This document shows positions 6,330-9,868 of a stretch of DNA of 9,868 nt, piece by piece. The translations under genes and the position numbers were made by a program. Location of the stretch: contig CAAFHY010000284.1 in assembly GCA_900762805.1 (NCBI GenBank), positions 1 through 9,868 on the forward strand, written 5' to 3'. Under the pieces are notes generated by a model that saw only the letters and a program-made list of their open reading frames with translations, did no database searches and was not told the origin of the DNA. This DNA comes from Oscillospiraceae bacterium. Its GTDB lineage: Bacteria > Bacillota > Clostridia > Oscillospirales > Ruminococcaceae. The number at the start of each line of letters is the position of its first letter. Position 1 is the first letter of the stretch.

Positions 6330-7754
6330 ATGCGTAAATTTGATACCAAAGTTCAGCATCTCAAATACAAGGTGCTGCGCGAGGTGGCGCGCCTGGCCTG
6401 GGACGGCACGCTGCTTGACAATATGCTCGATATTCCCAGAACCATCGTGCCCGGCAATACGCCGACCATGCGCTGCTGCGTCTATAAGGAGCGCGCCATT
6501 CTGAACGACCGCGTCAAGCTGGCAATGGGCGGCCATCGGGACAATCCCAACGTTATTGAGGTCATCGAAACGGCCTGCGACGAATGCCCCATGGGCGGCT
6601 ATGAGGTCACCAATGCCTGCCGCGGCTGTCTGGCGCACCGCTGCGAGGATGTCTGCCGCTTCGGCGCCATTTCCTTTGATGAAAACCATGTCGCCCACAT
6701 CGACAAATCCAAGTGCAGGGAGTGCGGCTGCTGCTCCAAGGTCTGCCCCTACACGGCCATCATCAGCCGCCGCCGCCCCTGCGAAAACGCCTGCAAGATC
6801 AAGGCCATCCATATGCAGGAGAACCGCGCCGCCGCCATCGACAACAGCAAGTGCATCGCCTGCGGAGCCTGTGTCTACCAGTGCCCGTTCGGCGCCATCT
6901 CCGACAAGTCGTTCATCCTGGACGCCATCGACATCATCAAGCGCAGCGAGAACAACACCCGCTACAAGGTTTTTGCCGTCATCGCGCCGTCGATTTCCAG
7001 CCAGTTCACCTACGCCAAGCTGGGGCAGGTGGTGACCGGCCTTAAAGAGCTGGGCTTTCATACCGTCGTCGAGGCGGCGCTTGGCGCCGACATGGTGGCC
7101 GATGCCGAATCGCGCGAGCTGGCCGAAAAGGGCTTCCTGACCAGCTCCTGCTGCCCGGCCTTTGTGAGCTACATCGAAAAGAATTTACCCGATCTCGTTC
7201 CCTTTGTTTCGCACAATCTTTCGCCCATGGCGACCATCTCCCGCTATCTCAAGGAGCATGAGGCGCCCTGCAAGGTCGTGTTCATCGGCCCCTGCACCGC
7301 CAAAAAGGCCGAGGTCCAGAAGGACAGCGTCCGCCCCTATGTTGACGTCGCCATGACCTTCGAGGAATTGCAGGCGCTGTTCGACAGCCGCGATATCGAC
7401 ATCACCACGCTGCCGGAAAACGTTCTTGACAACGCCTCCTACTTCGGCCGCATCTTTGCCCGCTGCGGCGGTCTCTCCGACGCCGTGGCCGAGGGCCTCA
7501 AGGAGCACGGCGAGGCCGGCTTCGAGCTGAAGGCCTGCTCCTGCGACGGCATCGAGGCCTGCCGCGTAGCGCTCATCAAAAAGAGCAAGAACCTCAGCGA
7601 CTTCAACTTCATCGAGGGCATGGCCTGCGTCGGCGGCTGCATCGGCGGCGCCGGCTGCCTGACCCACGGTGAAAAGAACAAGGCCGAGGTAGACAAGTAC
7701 GGGAAGCAGGCAATGGAAAAAACCATTGCCGACGCCATTTCAATCCTGAAATGA
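6330..7754 (+). CDS. Monomeric [FeFe] hydrogenase, group B-like
   Basis: A 474-aa iron hydrogenase. The N-terminal part is rich in cysteines: C49-C50, C83-x2-C86, a ferredoxin-like set C97/100/105/109, then C129/132/135/139, C151/C155 and C175/178/181/185, so three or more [4Fe-4S] clusters are likely. The H-cluster domain (about 212-470) has L1 TSSCCPAF (C274 proton-relay, C275), L2 FIGPCTAKKAE (C322) and L3 EGMACVGGC (C433, C437). All ligands and the relay cysteine are present, so it should be catalytic. Glycine replaces the L2 methionine of MPCxxK, as I recall is typical of group B. It probably evolves or oxidises H2 with ferredoxin in the cytoplasm. AGGGG (6320-6324) precedes the ATG by five bases, nine nt after the phosphatase stop. 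HydEFG maturases are needed and are not encoded here. Confidence 0.93.
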   Translation: MRKFDTKVQHLKYKVLREVARLAWDGTLLDNMLDIPRTIVPGNTPTMRCCVYKERAILNDRVKLAMGGHRDNPNVIEVIETACDECPMGGYEVTNACRGCLAHRCEDVCRFGAISFDENHVAHIDKSKCRECGCCSKVCPYTAIISRRRPCENACKIKAIHMQENRAAAIDNSKCIACGACVYQCPFGAISDKSFILDAIDIIKRSENNTRYKVFAVIAPSISSQFTYAKLGQVVTGLKELGFHTVVEAALGADMVADAESRELAEKGFLTSSCCPAFVSYIEKNLPDLVPFVSHNLSPMATISRYLKEHEAPCKVVFIGPCTAKKAEVQKDSVRPYVDVAMTFEELQALFDSRDIDITTLPENVLDNASYFGRIFARCGGLSDAVAEGLKEHGEAGFELKACSCDGIEACRVALIKKSKNLSDFNFIEGMACVGGCIGGAGCLTHGEKNKAEVDKYGKQAMEKTIADAISILK

Positions 7755-7804
7755 TTCAGCCGCGCCGCCGGAAAGGCCGGCGCAGCCAAATGACCCCTTC
7801 CGCC

Positions 7805-7860
7805 AGCAAGCCCCTGCTCCGCACAGTCATGCGGAGCGGGGGCTTGCTTTGTCCTTTTTT
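7805..7860 (+). terminator. Strong rho-independent terminator of the hydrogenase operon
   Basis: AGCAAGCCCC-T-GCTCCGCA (7805-7823) pairs with TGCGGAGC-G-GGGGCTTGCT (7830-7848) around the loop CAGTCA, giving a 19-bp stem with a single G-U step. The tail TTGTCCTTTTTT follows. It lies 50 bases after the last hydrogenase stop and marks the operon end. It has no T-run on the other strand. Confidence 0.93.
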
Positions 7861-8058
7861 GCCTTGCGCCTCCTGTTCATATCTGCGCCGTGCGGCGGCC
7901 GGACGGAGCTTTCCCCCTGCCCGGCTTACCGGCGCGGGATGGGCGCAGGCTTTGATTTCGTATCGGCTTTCCGCCGGCTTGTACAGGCCCGGCGGCAAAA
8001 GAGTTTTTTATTTCCCGCTGCCGGCCGGCCATCGCGGCTTCCTTCAGCCCTCCTCCCG
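7861..8058. other. Gap without a gene between convergent units
   Basis: Between the operon terminator and the end of the leftward DUF1836 gene I see no supportable gene. There is a short AT-rich island at about 7997-8019 (AAAAGAG followed by TTTTTTATTT) flanked by GC-rich arms that can pair imperfectly around it. No hairpin with a proper T-tail for the leftward gene was found. Open frames here are low-complexity, Arg/Ala-rich GC artefacts. Confidence 0.4.
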
Positions 8059-8592
8059 TCAGGGGCGGCCTTTGGTTACGGGCAGCTCGGCGGGAACCGG
8101 CGTCAGCGCCGCCAATGCCAGCGCCTGCTCGGCGCTGGCGCGCAGCGCACAGCGCAGCACCAGGCTGTGGGAGCTGTCCTCCTGTATCCGTGTACGCGCC
8201 GTATCGGCATTGACCTCGGCATACATCCGGCACAGCGCCTCATAGATCCTCTCATCGGTCATGTCCGTATGCGCGTCGTCGGAAAGCCGCCGGATGGCGC
8301 CGATGGGCATGACCGTTTTGAGCAGGCAGATCTCAATCAGCCGCGCCACGTGCTCGCGTCCGTAGCGCTTGCCCCGCGGCGCGGGGAGCAGCTTCTGCTT
8401 GACATAGTTGTTGATCATCGAAGGTGTAAGCTGGCGGCTTTCATACCCCGGCAGCTCGCCGAGATAGCGGTTGACCAGCGACACCACCTGGTCCATATAC
8501 AGCCCGAAATCGGGCAGCTCCTCCCACGCGGGCAGGCGGTGCTGCAGCAGCTGCTCGCGGGCGCGTTCAAATTCCGATTGATTCAGAAACAT
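8059..8592 (-). CDS. DUF1836 protein with MerR-like helix-turn-helix
   Basis: A 177-aa protein matching the DUF1836 family of Firmicutes. Hallmarks are LYMDQVVSLVNRYL (31-44), then LTPSMINNYVKQKLLPAPRGKRYGREHVARL (55-85), a MerR-like winged helix-turn-helix that probably binds DNA, then IEICLLKTVMPIGAIRRL. The tail beyond about residue 140 is Ala/Leu-rich and not distinctive. The ATG at 8592 follows a GGAGG (8602-8598 on this strand) by five bases. The upstream in-frame ATG at 8649 is set aside because it lacks a ribosome site and adds residues foreign to the family. The gene is transcribed toward the hydrogenase operon from an AT-rich intergenic region shared with the divergent hydrolase gene. 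Its target is unknown. Confidence 0.85.
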   Translation of the reverse strand: MFLNQSEFERAREQLLQHRLPAWEELPDFGLYMDQVVSLVNRYLGELPGYESRQLTPSMINNYVKQKLLPAPRGKRYGREHVARLIEICLLKTVMPIGAIRRLSDDAHTDMTDERIYEALCRMYAEVNADTARTRIQEDSSHSLVLRCALRASAEQALALAALTPVPAELPVTKGRP

Positions 8593-8612
8593 GACAGCCT
8601 CCGGCTTGATTA

Positions 8613-8629
8613 TTAACAATAGCTTAACA
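8613..8629. repeat. Direct repeat TTAACA x2, 11 bp apart, upstream of the DUF1836 gene
   Basis: TTAACA occurs at 8613-8618 and 8624-8629, that is, TGTTAA twice on the DUF1836 strand, about one helical turn apart and 21-37 bases before its start codon. This could be a binding site near its promoter. Each copy resembles a Rex half-site (TTGTTAA), but they are direct, not inverted, repeats. In an AT-rich region chance is possible. Confidence 0.3.
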
Positions 8630-8669
8630 TAATCTTCATAAATACGCAACCTGTTTTTTCAAAACACTA

Positions 8670-8697
8670 TTGACAATTCAAATATATCATGTAAAAT
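8670..8697 (+). promoter_or_regulatory. Sigma-A promoter of the SGNH hydrolase gene
   Basis: A perfect -35 TTGACA (8670-8675) and TAAAAT (8692-8697, 5 of 6) are separated by 16 bp. The predicted start is near 8704, followed by GGAGGTG at 8731-8737 and the GTG start at 8743. An imperfect inverted repeat flanks the promoter (8656-8671 with 8695-8708). Confidence 0.8.
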
Positions 8698-8742
8698 AGT
8701 ATTGAAAACCAGATTTCATGATATTATTATGGAGGTGTTGTT

Positions 8743-9441
8743 GTGGCAACCATCAGTGCGTTCGGTGATTCCATCCTCAAGGGTGTCACCATGTCGGAGG
8801 GGCGCTATGTTGTTTCGCGCCCGTGGGATCAGCCGCCGCTGGCCGGCCGGCCCTTCTCGCTTGATCTGCACGCCAAGTTCGGCGCCACCATTGAAGGCGG
8901 CCGTTCGATGCTGGAGCACCAGCTCGCGCGCGGCGGGCTAGGCAGCTACACATTGTTTGAATTCGGCGGCAACGACAGTGATTTTGACTGGAAAACCGTG
9001 GCCGGGCAGCCCGACGCCGAGCATGACTGCCGCACACCGCCCGCACGCTTTACGGCGATTTACGGCAGCCTCATTGACCGCGCGCGCGAAATGGGCAGCA
9101 CTCCCATTCTCATGACGCTGCCGCCCATCGACCCGCAGCGTTATCTCGACTGGGTCACACGCGGCGGCATCGATCGGGCCGCCATCCTGCACTGGCTGGG
9201 CGACGTCAACGCCATCTACCGCTGGCAGGAGTATTACAGCCTGCTCGTCCGCGAGCTGGCGCACGATAAGGACTGCCTGCTGCTCGATGTGCGCGCCCGC
9301 TTTCTCAGCCGGCCGCGTTATCTCGCCGACCGCCTGAGCGCCGACGGCATCCACCCAAGCCCGCAGGGTCAGCAAACCATTATGGAAGCCGTGCGCGCCT
9401 TTGCGCGGGAGCTGGTAGAAAGGGAGCAGACCACCGCATAG
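8743..9441 (+). CDS. SGNH/GDSL-family hydrolase
   Basis: A 232-aa esterase/lipase-type hydrolase of the SGNH fold. Block I is FGDSILKG (nucleophile S10), block III is FGGNDSDFD (G76, N77 in the oxyanion hole) and block V is DGIHPSPQG (D201, H204), so the catalytic set is complete; a block II glycine would lie around G52-G53. There is no signal peptide or membrane segment, so it acts in the cytoplasm, probably removing acyl groups from a small metabolite or glycan; the substrate cannot be told. Translation starts at GTG 8743, five bases after GGAGGTG. It has its own promoter and is a single-gene unit divergent from the DUF1836 gene, with no visible link to the hydrogenase operon. Confidence 0.9.
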   Translation: MATISAFGDSILKGVTMSEGRYVVSRPWDQPPLAGRPFSLDLHAKFGATIEGGRSMLEHQLARGGLGSYTLFEFGGNDSDFDWKTVAGQPDAEHDCRTPPARFTAIYGSLIDRAREMGSTPILMTLPPIDPQRYLDWVTRGGIDRAAILHWLGDVNAIYRWQEYYSLLVRELAHDKDCLLLDVRARFLSRPRYLADRLSADGIHPSPQGQQTIMEAVRAFARELVEREQTTA

Positions 9442-9588
9442 CGCACCCCCGCCCCGCCGCAGCAAAGCAGGACGAATACCGCGGGGCGCGGGCGATGGAG
9501 CCGCTGCGCAGACGCTCGTGATGGGAGCATCGGGCTGTATGCACGGGCTTACACCCCGCGCCAATACGGGGCCGGTCACGCTAAGAAA

Positions 9589-9617
9589 AAAGGCAGGAGA
9601 GCCATTCTCCTGCCTTT
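9589..9617. terminator. Bidirectional rho-independent terminator
   Basis: AAAGGCAGGAGA (9589-9600) pairs perfectly over 12 bp with TCTCCTGCCTTT (9606-9617) around GCCAT. On the minus strand it is followed by a T-run (complement of the A-tract from 9585), ending the zinc-ribbon gene. On the plus strand AAGTTTTATCTTTCTTTC follows, so it can also end the SGNH transcript about 150 bases after its stop. Confidence 0.85.
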
Positions 9618-9645
9618 AAGTTTTATCTTTCTTTCTACTGGCCGC

Positions 9646-9868
9646 TTACTGCTGTTTCATTTTGGCGAAGCACTCGCTGCAATAAACGGGACGGTCATCA
9701 CGGGGCTTGAACTTGACCTTGGCCTCGCCGCCGCAGGCAGCGCAGGTGGTCACGAAATACTCGTGATTCGCGTTTTTACGGGCAGCGCGGCAGTCCGGGC
9801 ACCTTTTCGGCTCGTTCTCAAATCCGTGATCGTGGTAGAACTGCTGCTCGCTGGCAGTAAAGTCGAAC
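9646..9868 (-). CDS. Zinc-ribbon domain protein (5' end beyond the window)
   Basis: The 73 C-terminal residues of a small leftward gene whose start lies past the right edge. The frame reads FDFTASEQQFYHDHGFENEP, then KRCPDCRAARK, TTCAACGGEAKVKFKPRDDRP and VYCSECFAKMKQQ-stop. Three CxxC pairs are visible, and a fourth is expected before the cut. The pattern (FTA-EQ-FY-GFENEP-RC--CR-ARK, then CRPVYC--CF-type ending) is that of the small zinc-ribbon proteins common in Firmicutes, of unknown function, thought to bind zinc and possibly nucleic acid. The stop is followed by a strong terminator 29 bases on. Confidence 0.87.
   Translation of the reverse strand, partial: FDFTASEQQFYHDHGFENEPKRCPDCRAARKNANHEYFVTTCAACGGEAKVKFKPRDDRPVYCSECFAKMKQQ

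Noticed and set aside
5928..7061. A 377-codon minus-strand open frame across the phosphatase and hydrogenase genes
   Set aside because: It is Ala/Gly/Val/Asp-rich antisense of two well-supported genes with no family motif. The same applies to the minus frames at 223-1314 and 5142-5906.
8593..8649. Longer DUF1836 start at 8649
   Set aside because: No ribosome site; GGAGG is correctly placed only for the ATG at 8592, and the extension covers likely promoter DNA.
9451..9487. GCCCCGC/GCGGGGC inverted repeat after the SGNH gene
   Set aside because: It has a 23-base loop and no T-tail. Short GC arms are expected by chance here, and a true terminator lies downstream at 9589-9617.

Overview
The window reads as chromosomal DNA of a G+C-rich anaerobic Firmicute, most likely a gut-type Clostridia member (Oscillospiraceae/Ruminococcaceae-like). 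The reasons are Rex, [FeFe] hydrogenases, a DUF1836 protein, strong Shine-Dalgarno sites, sigma-A promoters with extended -10 elements, and AT-rich promoters set between GC-rich genes. No mobile element, CRISPR array, tRNA or rRNA was seen.

The core (about 110-7860) is a one-direction cluster for hydrogen and redox sensing. In order it encodes a LysR-type regulator, the NADH/NAD+-sensing repressor Rex, an APH/choline-kinase-fold phosphotransferase, two tandem small thioredoxin-fold [2Fe-2S] proteins, a putative sensory [FeFe] hydrogenase of the HydS/group C kind (2x[4Fe-4S], H-cluster domain, extra Fe-S domain, PAS domain), a PP2C/SpoIIE-type phosphatase with a second uncharacterised domain, and a monomeric group B-like [FeFe] hydrogenase. 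A 19-bp-stem rho-independent terminator closes the cluster. From the kinase onward the genes are packed tightly: gaps of 32, 1 and 6 nt, an 8-nt overlap, then 9 nt. A promoter with a well-placed LysR-type T-N11-A dyad lies in front of rex, so the first gene probably controls the rest. From memory of the field, a similar grouping (HydS, phosphatase, second hydrogenase) is known in clostridia such as Ruminococcus albus. The type is therefore not wholly new, but its signalling mechanism is largely unworked.

Inferred working model: HydS reads H2 or ferredoxin redox state with a modified H-cluster pocket and passes this through its PAS/helical tail to the co-translated PP2C phosphatase. The phosphotransferase may act in opposition. 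Rex and LysR set transcription according to NADH and an unknown ligand, and the group B-like hydrogenase is the metabolic or second sensing enzyme. The hydEFG maturation genes are not in the window.

The right part (8059-9868) looks unrelated: a leftward DUF1836 MerR-like HTH protein, a rightward cytoplasmic SGNH/GDSL hydrolase under its own clear promoter, a bidirectional terminator, and the 3' part of a leftward zinc-ribbon protein cut by the window edge. The first ~108 bases hold no gene that can be supported.
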